A DNA stretch of 64,000 nt from Montifringilla adamsi (GCA_017590115.1 JAGGNK010008670.1:1798001-1862000); one strand, 5' to 3'. Counted from the stretch's first letter, positions 1-11,900 are shown. Notes: generated by a model from the letters alone, not told the origin. A program made the numbers and translations.

Positions 1-1437
1 GGAAAAGATGAGGGGAAAAAGCAGAAGGTTGAGGGATTAGGGCAGGGTTTGCTGGCAGGTGAGCTCAGGCTGTGTTTGGGATGGGAGGGAGGGAAGGTGA
101 GGCTCAGACATGGCTTGTGGCACATCATCCCCATGCCAAGCTGATTCATATTTGGAAATGATCTGGCTGCAGGCAGATAGTTTAGAACACCATCTATTAT
201 GCAGATTCCTGCCTCGTTTACTTGCCCAATTAGATCATTAAAATGCCTCCAGCATTTGTGGCCTGCTCTTATTTTGCAGCTTTTCTGAGGAAAACTCACC
301 CTCTTTTCCTTGTCCCCAAATTCCCTCCACCCTGGGGTTTCTGGATGAGGTTTGGGAGATGCAGAGATTTGGAGCTGTTTGAAAAATTATTCTAATCAGA
401 GGTTGCAAAAGAAGGTGGTGGCTTCACTGCAGACCTTCCTGTGCCACATTTTTGTGGCTGCTTAACCCCATAATTCTGTGTAGACATTAAATTGCCCCTT
501 GTAGGAGCTCAAAGCCCCACAGGGGCCGAGGTGTTTTGGGAGGTTTGAAATCAGGGAAGGCATTAACTGTAAATATTTTTTGCCTGGTGTGCTCCTCCCT
601 GCAGAGTCCTTGAGCTTGGGCTCAGCTCCAAGAACCAGGTGCTGTGTCCTGAGCGTGGTGCAGACAGAGCATAAATTATTGCACAAATCAGAGTCCTGTG
701 GCCAGAGGAGATTTCAGCAGCTGAGGAGGAGGGCGGGGAGTGGAGGACATGCTCTGTAATTGAGGATCAGATCTCCTGGGCTCTGCCTCTGCATCCACAC
801 AGGATCTGCTCCCTGCCACGCTCCATAGCATCCCCTGCCTGGCTGTGTTGAGGCACAGGTGAGTTCTGCTTTTTACAACCCCAATTTTTCACAGGAAAAG
901 TCTTTCCTCAAAGTGATGCATTTGGTGGGAAGAGGCTCAGGTGCCAGCTGATTTAGTAAAAACCATGTGTAAGGGCAGAAATGGGATGGTTAATGAGGAT
1001 ATTGCCACAAGTAATTGCTAATATTTCAAACTACAGAGGCATTTGTTTCGCTCACTTGACAGGAAGAAAAGAGGTGGGGGAGATATGGAAGCAAAATGTC
1101 ACTAAAATCTCTGGGAAGTGGTTTTCTAGGGTAAAACCCCACTCTATTTGGGGCTATGGAGTTAATGGTATGTCATTTCTGAGGGATAAATTTCTTTCCA
1201 CAGATTTTGACACCACCAGGAGTTCTTTACTTCCCAATTAAAAAGTGGGAAATCACGGTTTTTGGTTTGTTTCCTCTTATTCACCAAAGGACAGAAAGTG
1301 TCAATAACTGAAATAGTCCTGTTTTCCCTTTTTCTCTCTAGTTCTGTGTCCTGCTGGTGCCATAATGCAACACTCAGTAACTAGCATTGATTTATTTCTT
1401 CTTTAAAAGAAATCTGTGTTCATTATTATTTGACATT
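1..1437. other. 5' flank, no coding gene recognised
   Basis: No reading frame here resembles a known protein. A strong splice-donor consensus (CAG followed by GTGAGT) ends at 858 and is preceded by a fairly GC-balanced stretch from about 720. It could be a non-coding first exon joined to the SPTSSB-like coding exon whose acceptor is at 2410/2411. That link is inference only. Confidence 0.4.
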
Positions 1438-1570
1438 TTCATATATTATGTATTATATATTATATAATATATACTATATACTATATATTATATAGTATAC
1501 TATGCACTACAACATTATTATTATTATTAGTATTATTAGTATTAGTATTATTAGTATTATTATTATTTCA
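1438..1570. repeat. AT-rich microsatellite: TA/TATTA tract then (ATT)n/(AGTATT)n
   Basis: Alternating TATA/TATTA runs occupy about 1438-1500. They are followed by interrupted ATT and AGT triplets from about 1510 to 1570. Simple-sequence DNA with no gene content. Confidence 0.85.
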
Positions 1571-1956
1571 TTCTGGCAACAGATCAATTCAATCCCTATT
1601 GCAGAAAAAGCTGGATAACCTGGATGTAGTTTCCTTTTATTGGAATTCTGTTTGTGTGGAGTTCTCCATGCTCTCAGTTCACACCTGGAACTGGAGCACG
1701 AGACATAAAGTCCAGTTTGCAGTGGTAGGAATCAGCCTTGTAGCAAATTCTGTGTAGAAATCCACAGGTGGGAAGGAGGAGGAGGAGGAAGGAGAGAGGG
1801 TTTAATGGGAGTTTTAATTAAGCTGCTCCAACAGAGCCTTGAGTAACCCAGTGCAAGGTGAAATTCTGGCAGATCTTGGCCTGGGGAATGGAATTGCCAC
1901 AGCTCGTGGATGAAATGAGCTCTCAGGGAGCCTCCTTGGTGAGGCTGGTGCAACTT

Positions 1957-2410
1957 GAGGTTGCCATTTCCATGATCCCCCACCCTTCAGGAACAACATG
2001 AGGTTCCCATTTCCATGATCCCCCATCCCTCAGGTGCAACATGAGGTTCCCATTTCCAGGTTCCCATTTCCATGATCCCCCATCCTTCAGGTGCAACGTG
2101 AGGTTCCCATTTCCATGATCCCCCATCCCTCAGGTGCAACGTGAGGTTCCCATTTCTGTGATCCCCCACCCTTCAGGTGCAATGTGAGGTTCCCATTTCC
2201 AGGTTCCCACTTCCGTGATCCCCCACCCTTCAGGTGCAACATGAGGTTCCCATTTCCAGGTTCCCACTTCCATGATCCCCCACCCTTCAGGAGCAACGTG
2301 AGGTTCCCATTTCCAGGTTCCCATTTCCATGATCCCCCATCCCTCAGGTGCAACATGAGGTTCCCATTTCCAGGTTCCCCTTTCCATGATCCCCCACCCT
2401 TCATCCCACA
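1957..2410 (+). repeat. Minisatellite, 9 units of 43 or 57 bp, abutting the SPTSSB-like acceptor
   Basis: Nine head-to-tail units each begin GAGGTTCCCATTTCC and continue through GATCCCCCA to CCCTTCAGG. Two length classes alternate: 43 bp, and 57 bp where a 14-bp GGTTCCCATTTCCA block is doubled. The last unit runs into CCCACAG, the probable 3' splice site of the SPTSSB-like coding exon. The other units carry a pyrimidine-rich CCTTCAG/G or CCCTCAG/G at the equivalent place, so each contains an acceptor-like motif. The 57-bp period (19 codons) leaves frames open on both strands, but these are repeat translations and not genes. Confidence 0.93.
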
Positions 2411-2429
2411 GGGAGCTCTGGGATCAGGG

Positions 2430-2672
2430 ATGGATGTGAAGAGCACCCCGAGCTACCTGTACTGGCTCTTCTGCCAGTTCGAGCTGATCACCTGCAGTTA
2501 CCTGATGGAGCCCTGGGAGAAGGTTCTCTTCTACTCCTTCAACCTGGCCATGCTGGGGCTGCTGCTCTACACCACCTATGTCTGCCTGGCTTTCCACGCC
2601 AGCTCGGCCTTCCAGCTCCTCTGCAGCTTCCTGGGAAACCCACGGGAAAATGCTCTTTCTGTGGTGAAGTAA
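2430..2672 (+). CDS. Serine palmitoyltransferase small subunit, divergent SPTSSB-like paralogue
   Basis: Intact 80-residue frame. Small subunits bind the SPTLC1/SPTLC2-3 heterodimer in the ER membrane, raise its activity and set its acyl-CoA preference in the first step of sphingolipid synthesis. Seen here: N-terminal MDVK, then YLYWL, TCSY, the family signature EPWE at 27-30, one hydrophobic span at about 34-55 containing YTTYV, and His56. Identity to the second copy at 27475-27711 is roughly 40-45% by eye. Odd changes: WLFCQFE replaces WLYYQYQ, Leu replaces Val at residue 25, and the C-terminus (residues ~69-80) is unlike ssSPTb. The start is the first ATG after a CCCACAG acceptor (exon from 2411), matching the single coding exon typical of SPTSSB. 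A poly(A) signal lies at 3418-3423. It could be a decaying duplicate, but the frame has no stop or indel. Whether it has been named elsewhere is unknown to me. Confidence 0.87.
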   Translation: MDVKSTPSYLYWLFCQFELITCSYLMEPWEKVLFYSFNLAMLGLLLYTTYVCLAFHASSAFQLLCSFLGNPRENALSVVK

Positions 2673-2881
2673 AACCTCAGCCTGGCTTTGGCGTCAAAGA
2701 GTTTCCTTATACCATTTTTGTCCAGGAGCAGCAAACTCTGCTTTATTCTCTGTGTTTTGCTCTGATAGCAAATTATTTTTCCTCCAATCAATCCCTGTTT
2801 TTACTATTTGATTCTTCAAGAGCTTTCAATTTTAATGACCCATCGGAATTACAGAGCTGGGATTGGGAAAGGAAAAACTCT

Positions 2882-3026
2882 CCTGAAGAATTTGTTATTT
2901 CAGGGGGAAGGGAACAACCACCCCTGCAGATTTTGTTATCCTAGGGGGAAGGAACAACCCCCCCTGAAGATTTTGTTATCCCAGGGGAAAGGAACAACCC
3001 CCCTGCAGATTTTGTTATCCCAGGGA
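2882..3026 (+). repeat. Tandem repeat, about 3.5 units of ~43 bp, in the SPTSSB-like 3' region
   Basis: Units of the form CCTGCAGATTTTGTTATCCC followed by AGGGGAAGGAACAACCCC recur in the presumed 3' UTR of the SPTSSB-like gene, starting about 210 bp after its stop codon. Confidence 0.85.
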
Positions 3027-3417
3027 AAGCTGCTTGGACATGGGAAGTTATCATCTGGAGAAATGAGACAGCATGAATTTGTTCTTGTCTGCCAGAAGAG
3101 ATGTGCACACAAAAATCCTGGACGAGTGGGAGCTGCTTCCCTGAGCTTGCTGTGTTTTTATGGAATGATTTCAGGATTTATTCAGTCTCCTTGATTGTTT
3201 TATACAATGAATTACTTGGCTGGCTCGTTATTATGATGCAAACAATGCCACTGATTCATGTGAGGATGTGCTGCTGTGAAAATTTCTGCTTAAATTCTCA
3301 GATTCTTGGGCTTTATAAAAACATAATTTTTGGTTTACTTTAGAAGATGAGTAAATCACGAGCATCATATAGAGAATGTAACACAACAGATTCACTTGTG
3401 ATAGGGTTTCAGCTGAA

Positions 3418-3423
3418 AATAAA
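3418..3423 (+). terminator. AATAAA poly(A) signal, SPTSSB-like gene
   Basis: A canonical AATAAA lies about 745 nt downstream of the SPTSSB-like stop codon on the same strand, with a T-rich stretch from about 3450. It is the first good hexamer found after the stop. Assignment is by position only. Confidence 0.45.
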
Positions 3424-3429
3424 CCCCTT

Positions 3430-4925
3430 AAAAATGTAAAAATACAATGTCTCCTTTTTTCCTAACCCTTTAATCCCTCCTTTTCACCTTTCACACTTTC
3501 CCTGTTGAGCAGTGCCTGAACCACGAACTCCTGAGCTCTAAATAACATGCTGGATTTGGCTGGGACTGTTTTGTTTCAAATTCCAAGACTTTTTAGCCTT
3601 CAAACCATCAGATTCCTGTGCTGCCAGCTCCCTGCAGTGGGCAGGAGCTGCTCTGGGATGAGCTTGGCAACGAGAATTGGGGTTTGGAATCCTCAGGAGA
3701 TGAAGGGAGCAGAGCAGGACACCCAGGGTGACACAAATCCGCATTTTCCGCCCACACTGAGGTGAGTTTTGGGACTTTTTCCAAGCTCCTGGGATGTCCT
3801 CTCCTTCCAGAGGATGGGTTGTTGCTGTAGGTGGCAATCCAGGGAATTAGGGAATGAGGCTTGGTGACAGGAGGCGACAAAACAAAGTGAAGACATTAAT
3901 TATGTCATTTGTCACCTCAGCTGCTTTCCCAGTTTATAATTATGGGGAAATAAGGCAGGAGATTAAAATAATTTCTCTGGGAAAATGAGGACAGCTGTGC
4001 TCAAACTTCCAAGTCTTTGAACAATGCCCAAGTATCTCTAAGTTTGTAAAAAAAAAAAAAAAAATCTCTTCAATACTTTTGAATTTGGATCCAATGGGAT
4101 GCTTTATTCAAGTAATATAATGGTTGAAGTAGTAATTAGTGTAGATTTGCTTTCATGCTTAGTCTGTATGTTATATTTACTGATATTTATCAATATAATT
4201 TGTATTTACTGATGTTTAGGAACAAGAGGGAGCACACAATATTTTAATTATATCAATCATTAGATTATTTATGGAGACAGTGATTCTTTTCCCAGCCTGT
4301 CAGTCCCTAATACAGAGAAATACAGGCAGTACTTTGCATTACAGGTACAAAATCTGTATTTCTCAAGACCATGTAAATAAATATTGCTCAAGATGTGCCT
4401 GAGAGTGAGCCCAGGGCAGGAGCAGGTGAGTCTCAGCTCCAGCAGGACTCCACAAGGACATCCTGAGCATTTCTGGGCACTCAGGAATCCCACAGCAGGC
4501 TGCAGGAGCAGGAACTTTGCCCTGGTTGTGTTTCTGCTGCTCTTTCCCACGTGGGGTTTGGGGGTGCCTCCAGTGCCTGGTGCCTCTTTCACAATACCTG
4601 GGGTAGGATTAGGGGGAGGATTAGGATGGGATTGGGGTGGGGCTCTGCTCCCATCCCCAGATCCCAGCTGGGCTGGGGGAACGGGACAGAGCCAGGAGAG
4701 CACCAAAATCCAGCAGAGGAAACAAGGGGTCAAGTGGCAGCTGGAGCTCCCCAGAGTTCCTGATTCATTTTCCTTATCACCCCCTTTTCCCTTCCTGTCC
4801 CAAGCCTCCAGGATTTCAAACATTTATTCCCATTTCAGTTCCCAGCACTGCCTGGGCAGGTTCCTGCTGGAAGCACCGGGAGCCTGCGGGGTCTGGATTT
4901 GTCAGGTCAGGCTCAGCTGGGAATG
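3430..4925. other. Intergenic, no gene recognised
   Basis: This lies between the convergent SPTSSB-like and NMD3 genes. It contains a short poly-A run at 4048-4064 and AT-rich sequence at 4090-4260. Several open frames cross 4.3-5.2 kb but have no family resemblance and overlap a CR1 fragment. Confidence 0.5.
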
Positions 4926-5115
4926 GGATCAGGATCAGGCACAGCTGGAGCTGCGCCAGGGAGGTGTAGGGTGGAGAGCAGGGAAAGCTTCTTCCCCCAG
5001 AGGGTGCTGGACACTGCCCAGGCTCCCCAGGGAATGGCCCAAGGCTGCTGGAGCTCCAGGAGGGTTTGGACACCATTCCAGGGATGCCCAGGCTGGGATT
5101 GTTGGGGTGGAACAG
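4926..5115 (+). mobile_element. CR1 LINE 3' fragment, sense orientation
   Basis: It reads in CR1 sense orientation: CTTCCCCCAGAGGGTGCTGG, then CACTGCCCAGGCTCCCCAGG, then CCAGGGATGCCCAGGCTGGG and TTGTTGGGGTG. These are the closing blocks of an avian CR1 3' region. The terminal octamer repeats are missing. The same blocks recur at 49150-49446. Confidence 0.7.
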
Positions 5116-8100
5116 GCTCTTTCCATATTTCTCCAGATTTTTCCAACCAGCTCCACAGGCTGCTCTGAGTGACCACAACACTGAGTTTTTCCCACCTGAT
5201 GCTCAGTGATCCAAACCTAAATGAATGAATGCATGGCTGGAGCAGGAAGTGTTCCAAGAGGAATGGGAAATGGAATATTCCCTGCACACCCTTCCCTGAG
5301 CACGCCAAGCTCAGCTGGCTCTGTCCGGGGGAAGTTTCTGTCCTGGCAGAAAGGAATGCAAGGGTAACATTCAGCACCTTTCAGATCCCTGCCATGTGAA
5401 AAGGAAATATTCAAATTGCACAACTTAACTCACGCTGCTTCACCAAGAGTGGAAACTAAAGAACAGAACAAGAACCAGCTGCTAAAATCAAACTGCTCGT
5501 GCTGCTCACAGGAAACCTTTGATGTTTCCAGCCAGAACATCCTGCTGGATTCCCAGCATCCTCCTTAGGAGTGATTTTATTGTAGGACTTTCACACCTTA
5601 TCTCCCATTAAACTTTAATTTTATTGACCCAAAAAGTTTACACTTCCTAAAGGCACTAAAGATGGTTCTGTCCATGTGGAATTTTAGCCCCTCTGCTGCT
5701 GATCACTTCAGGAGTTTTTAGAAGCTTTCTAAGGTAATTTCTTACTCCTTGTTACTGTCATTGTTTTGCACTCCAACAGCTGCACTTTGCTTTCTTTCCA
5801 GCCACGTGTAATTGCAGTTCTTATCTTTGCCCTTCATTACCTGACCTGAAAATCCTGCTTGTAGAATGAACCTGTCAGCACTTCCTGGCCTCTGCATCCC
5901 ACAGGACATTTCCATCTTGCAGGGATTGCTCAGAGCAGGGGGGAGTTTCCAGCAGATCTGTTTGCTTTTCCAGAGCTGACCTGAAATTCCTCTGTCCTGC
6001 CCGGCTGAAAGTTTCTGCTTCACTTCCCTGCTCAGCTGAAACTGCTTCATGCAACAGTTGAGTTCCAGTCTCCCCGAGAAAAGAACTCCTCCTTCCTCTA
6101 GTGCTGGTATTTCCAGTACAGAGCAGAGATACTATATGAAATAGGATTTATTTAGATATTTTTCCAGGTATTTTTTCCAGGGATCAATCAAGGTGTGCAC
6201 ATCCTCAGAGCACAAACTCTCAGCAGGATGTGCAAACAGCATCAAATTATTTCACAGCTTCAGGAGTTTCCTTCCATCTCACAAATCTCACTGACCAGAA
6301 ATGAGTTAAAAATTGGCTTTCAAAGCTCTTAAGTCCTTGTTGGGGATTTGTGTTATCCAAAATGGTTTCATTTTAGGAAGCTGAATATTTGAATTGCACA
6401 AAATCCCTTCAGTTTCTTGCTTCAGCATCAGGCTTCGGTTTTGTTTGGAACTGAAACCCCGACAAGTTTTAAACTCCATTTTCTCCTTCTGACTTGGCTT
6501 AAGCAGGTTCCCATCTTGCATTTAGGAGGAAATAGATTCTGACAGCAACAAGATTCTTTGTTCCATGATTATGTCCTGGAACGAGCTCCAGGAAACATTC
6601 CCAAACGCCTCTGCATTTCCAATTCCCACCTCTGCTTTCACCTGCTCTGGGAGGTGCAGCTGACACAAACGGCCCCGAGTTGAGATCAATCTGCAGGAGG
6701 AACAGTTTGCTGACATTAAACCCTCCAACACCAAGTTCAAAGCAGTTTTTGTCTTATTTTCCTTTAGCTTGGTGTTATTTTAAATGTAAATATCAAGAAC
6801 TGCCCGGGCATCAAGAGTTTTTGCTGAGTTTTCAGCCCCCTTTTCCTCGGAGCAGGGAGCAGCTCCTGGGCCATGCAGGAACAGTGACACCAGGTGGGCT
6901 CTCACCTTCAGCACAGGCACATCCTGATTTTTCCATGGAGAACGAGGAAGAGATGGGATTGGATCCATCTCTGTCAGTCCCAGGGTGGAAACGGAGCCAG
7001 ATTCTTCCCACTGGCATTCCAGTGAAATGATTCCAAATCCCAAAAATCCAACAGAAGGAATCTGTATCCTTGTCTAACTTTTTATGGAAAACTTCCGGAC
7101 ACAATAATCCTCCAGAATTCCCTATTTTAAGCTACTTCCAAGAGTAAGAGACTGAAATAACACTGATTTTGTTGAAGTCCCCACCAGATCAGTGTCTCAG
7201 TTCCTCAGCTTGCAAGCTCCCAAAATTGGCCCAGGAGCTGTCAGTCAAGCTCAGGCACCTGGCCTGAGGTCAAAAGTGTTTTCCCATCAATATTTCACCT
7301 CAGCAATTTCCATCTGGGAAAATTTGAGACCCCTGGAGTTACATCAGGCCATCCACTAACAGATTTTTAAAGCAGTTAGAGGTGAAATGATCACCTTAAG
7401 CTTTTCATCATCAACACACAAGACTTTTATCTAAGGGAAAAATAAATCAAAAATGAGTGTTTGCACACCCCAATCCCCTTTTTCTGTTCATTTTCCCCCT
7501 CAGTTATCCAGCTTTTGTGCTGTAAGGTCTGACTTATACAACACATTTTTTTCACCATTTTATCTGGGCAAAACGTAATTCCAAAGTTCTGCACAGCTTC
7601 TCCCATGATTTCCAACTCAAAATTCATCAATATCTGGGTGGAAATGCATCATTGAGCAGGTCTGACTTAAAATCCTGAAGGATTTCTGTTGTATAAAAGG
7701 AGCTTTTTGTGGCTTAACTCAAGAGATTTTTCAGGAAGAGCTGCAGGGCAAGTGGCAGCTTTTATCCATGACAATGAATGCCTTTGTTAGCTCCAGTGGC
7801 AGTGAAAATATTGGCAAATATTTAATTTGTTGGACACTCCCTAAACCCCTCTGAGCTCCCAGAGGGGCACTGGAAACTTGGGAATCTACAAAGAGACCCA
7901 ACTTTTGATTGTGGGGAGCTGCTCCAGCCAAACAAATCCCACAGACCCAGGCAATCCTTGGATTCAAGGCTTCAGCAGCACAAGATCTTCTGCTGACAGA
8001 CCCATGAAAGCTTTTCCAGGCTGGCAGCAGAGCGAGGAAGGGGAGAAAGGAAGAGGGAGATCTCCAGGGATAAACAGGATGAGACAGCACAGCAAATATA

Positions 8101-8880
8101 AAACATTCCTGGGAAAGTCCAGCAAGGGAAACAGGGAGGAGGAAAAGGACTGGTGAAAACAGCAGAGTTTAAACCCAGATTTTATTACTCTCCCATCACC
8201 TGCCACCAACAGGGAGTTCATTATTTTGTCCTCTTTGGACTTGAAGAGTGCAACTGCATTTGAAAATGAACTAAAAAATGATGAATCAAAGTATCTTGAG
8301 AGGTTTTTAATCCTTTATAGCTGGTTTATTAATTAATTGCTGAGCATGTTGCTTTGAATCCACTGATCCAGACATGGGCTAGAGTTCAATACTCATCACA
8401 CTCCACAGGATTTTCCAATCTTTCTGATCAAGGGCTTTGCAGGGAAGTTTTCTTCGTGTAAGGGAACAGAAATTAGTCTTGAGCTTCCCCAAATATGGAT
8501 ATATGGAATAATCTACCAGTATCATAAAAGGCTTCAAACCATTGTGCCAAAAAATGGGGAATACCTTCCCCATGTGAGAAATTAAAGCTGTAACAGTAGG
8601 TAGGAACTATACCTAAAATCCAGGAAACTGGAATAAAATCTTTCCCTCTGGACATCCTTCCTTATTTTCTCCACTGTAGAAATTGCATGGAAAGATCCCT
8701 CAGGGATGGGAGGAACTTGTGGAATTTATATTGCAATGCTTCCACCAGAAATTGAACTGCAATTCCTGATTCTCTGGAATATCATCCGTAAAATACATAT
8801 TCCAGGCCATTATTTTGGGGTGCAGTGGGAGTTTTGTCACTTTTCCTGGCCTTGTGATGGTTAATTATGGTCTGGGGAGT
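5116..8880. other. Intergenic, no gene recognised
   Basis: The stretch runs from the CR1 fragment to the end of NMD3. No reading frame here resembles a known protein and no tRNA or rRNA was seen. It may include a longer NMD3 3' UTR if the proximal poly(A) signal is not used; further minus-strand AATAAA hexamers occur, for example near 8323. Confidence 0.5.
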
Positions 8881-8900
8881 TTTTCCTCCCCAAGGGAATA

Positions 8901-8906
8901 TTTATT
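8901..8906 (-). terminator. AATAAA poly(A) signal very close to the NMD3 stop
   Basis: On the minus strand AATAAA (plus-strand TTTATT) begins only about 18 nt after the NMD3 stop codon at 8925-8927. If used it would give a 3' UTR of some 40-50 nt. Confidence 0.45.
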
Positions 8907-8924
8907 GGATGTAAGGCACTGTCC

Positions 8925-11900
8925 TTACTCTGTCAGCATTTCTGCCCCTTCCCCTCCAGTGGCGTCCTGGGAAATGTGGAGATCTTCCAGCATTTCAGCC
9001 AGGCTGATCCGTGGAGCTCCATCATCATCTGTGTCACTCTCCACTGGAATATCTGCATCTAAAAACACACAGAAACCCCCCAAAAAAACAGCTAAGCAAA
9101 GAAAACAAACCCCAAAACACCAGAGCAACCCCAAGGGGAAATGGGGAAAAAAATATCAAACCAACAACAACTGAGAAACCACAAAACAAAATCCAAAAAT
9201 TCCTCCTAAAAACTCAACAGTCCCCTCATGGAAAAAAAATGGAATTCTGTATCAAGTCCTTCACCCGTCAGAGATTTTGGGTGCAGGAGCAAAATTCTCT
9301 TTCACTTAAAGGCAAGGAAACAAAACCCATCAGGGGAAACACATCTGTGAAATACTGTACAGCATTTCTCCAGGCATGAAGAGTTTGGAGAATGCAAATA
9401 GAGAATTCCAGTAAAACTGTTTTGCCTCAAACATGATTTAATTACACCCACTGAAGGAGTTAGAAAGGGCTTACTTCTGTAAATGTTGACATTTTTCCTG
9501 ATGTTCTCATCCTCTTCCAGATCTTCCAGGAAGTCCTGGTATTGTCTGTAAAAGATGTGGGATGTACTTACTCCCTGTTCCTTTGGATTTGTGGAAATTC
9601 ATGCAACAAAGTAAAATCACAGAAACAAAACCCCAGCAGACCTGAGAGCATCCCTGCATTTCCAACTCATTCTTGCCGCTGTTCTACCCTCACCTATTAA
9701 TTCCCAACTCATTTATCTCTAATTTTCTCCCTTTTTCCTCTCAGCTGGAGGTTATTTAGAAGCTGCTTTGTCGCTGAACAAGGAGAACAGATACTGAACC
9801 TTTCATCATCTGTGTCTGAGGCTTCCCTGTCCCTCTCCAGCTCCTTCAGCTTCCAGTTCCTGCGGCGCTGCCGCCTGGAGCGGTCGTAGCTCTTCTTGAT
9901 CAGCACCTGCAGGGAAAAGCAGCTCCTTTTTCCACTTCTCAAAATCCCAAATCAGCACCCAAATCCACATTTGGGCATCTAAAACCAGCTGGACTGGCAT
10001 GCAGCAGTGTTATATTGAATTTACAGGGAATTTGTTGGTTCAAATGTTTCCAAACACTTGGGAAGTGGTCCTGAAGGGACAGGCACGCACTGGAGTTATT
10101 ATTTTAGCACCCAGTGATTGGTAATCGGAATAAAACCAACAATTAATGTATAATCTAACCATGGCAACTGGAAAAAAAACCACAACAATAAATATATAAT
10201 TTAACCATCACTCAAATATTTAAGGAAATAATCCTTCAAAATAAGATGATGCTCAAATTTTGCTGTTAATATCCTCTCTTCCTTCAGGCACTGCTCACCA
10301 TAAAATCACACTCCCTCCAAGCCTTGGGTAATGGAGGGAAATTTGGACAGAGAAAGGGATTTTCTTACCACATCAGGAATATGCTGGGGGTTCATCTTGT
10401 TGGCAAATTCATCATTTAGGTTGCAGTTGGCCAAGTCAAAGCTGAAATAGAAACAGGGTTTTATTCTGCTTTATAAAAACCCAACCTCAATGTATCATGT
10501 TTGTGCTAAAGGGCAGCTCAGTGCAAGGTGCAGCTCCTAAGGAACAGAAATATTTCCAGAGCAAGAGAAACAAATAAGAATCCACATAATTGTCCAGCTC
10601 TCCTAAGTCTGAGCAGCTGCTGTTCCCAAATCCTGTTCTGTTGGCACTTCCCAACCTCTGGAATCCAAACTGCAACATTCACTGAAGTTCTGCTGGGCTC
10701 ACAACATTCATGTTTAAATCTTTATAAGCATCACTTAATTTGCCTAATCCTACAACGAATTCACATTTGTTATCACTCATTAGCAAAGAAATAATTAACT
10801 GGTGTTTTAAAAATCCTTCCCATTTTTTTGTGGCTAAACTGCGATTCCAAGCTGCACTCTGAAGGCAGTGAGCTCTCTTATTTCTAACAAATTTTACATG
10901 AAAACTCCTTCTAGAAAAGAGATTTCCTGGATTAGGACCAGAATGATTCCACCCCTTTTGCTGCTTTCATTTTGAAATCAGAACAGTTCAACACTTTCTT
11001 GATAGCACATGAATTCAGTCATTAAATAATCATTCAATAGAAGTTTCAGAAAAGCAGAACAGACCCCAAGACCAGGTCCCCAGGATTCAGGATGTGCCCC
11101 AGGTGAGTGCAGCAGAAATACTGGTGATCTGTGTCCAGCTCCGAGGTTTTCCTGACCCAGGCTTCAGCCAGAGTGTGCTTTGGGAGAGAAAAATAAACAT
11201 TCCTCAACTAAACCCAGCTTAACCCCAACATCTGCACCGATTTCAACTCCACTTGTCATTAAACTTGTGTTTCTGCATCACATATCCAATGTATCCTTGC
11301 TACTTCTCATTTCTCATTCCATACAAGTAAGGAAATGGACATGGCAACTCCCAGGAATTCCCAAAGGCTGCTTCTATAAATATTTTAGCTTTTAACTGAG
11401 AAGATCCATTAATTCTGATTAAAAAGAAATGCTTCAACAAAACCAATTCAGTCATTAAAGCTGCAAAATTAATATTTCAATACCCACTAACAAGCAGAGT
11501 TTAAACTCCGCAAGCACAATTCCTGGAAGTGGAACTCACATCCTGCCTGTGCCATTTCCAAACCAAATGGTCCCAAGGAAAGCTTCTGCCAGTGGCAAGA
11601 CCCAGAACAGCCCAGCCTGACTGTGCCAGGCAGACCCAGATCATGAATTCAGCCGAGCACAAGGCCCAAAACACGAATTAAACAGAGAAATTCTCACCTT
11701 GTTTGACCGAGCCCCTGCCCCAGCACCTTTTTTCCTCTCATTGACCCTGCTGATGTCCATGATGATGAACTCCTCCAGCTGCTTGGGGTGGAACAGGCTG
11801 TTGAAGGGGTGGCGCCAGTAGGTGTTCCCATCAATTTCAGCAACTGCAAAATCATCAGGGAGAGAATTTCTTGTTAAAAAAACCCTATTAATCAAAATGA

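Noticed and set aside
1957..2410. CRISPR-like array
   Set aside because: Units are contiguous, with no unique spacers, and the context is a vertebrate gene.
2184..2429. N-terminal extension of the SPTSSB-like frame through the minisatellite
   Set aside because: The frame is open by the 57-bp period, but a splice acceptor at 2410/2411 and the conserved MDVK start at 2430 argue that it is intronic.
2087..2446. Minus-strand frames with repeated GGGSWKWEPGNGNL peptides
   Set aside because: Translation of the 43/57-bp minisatellite next to the SPTSSB-like gene.
4384..5172. 262-codon plus-strand frame
   Set aside because: It runs through a CR1 3' fragment, has no family resemblance, and overlaps other open frames.
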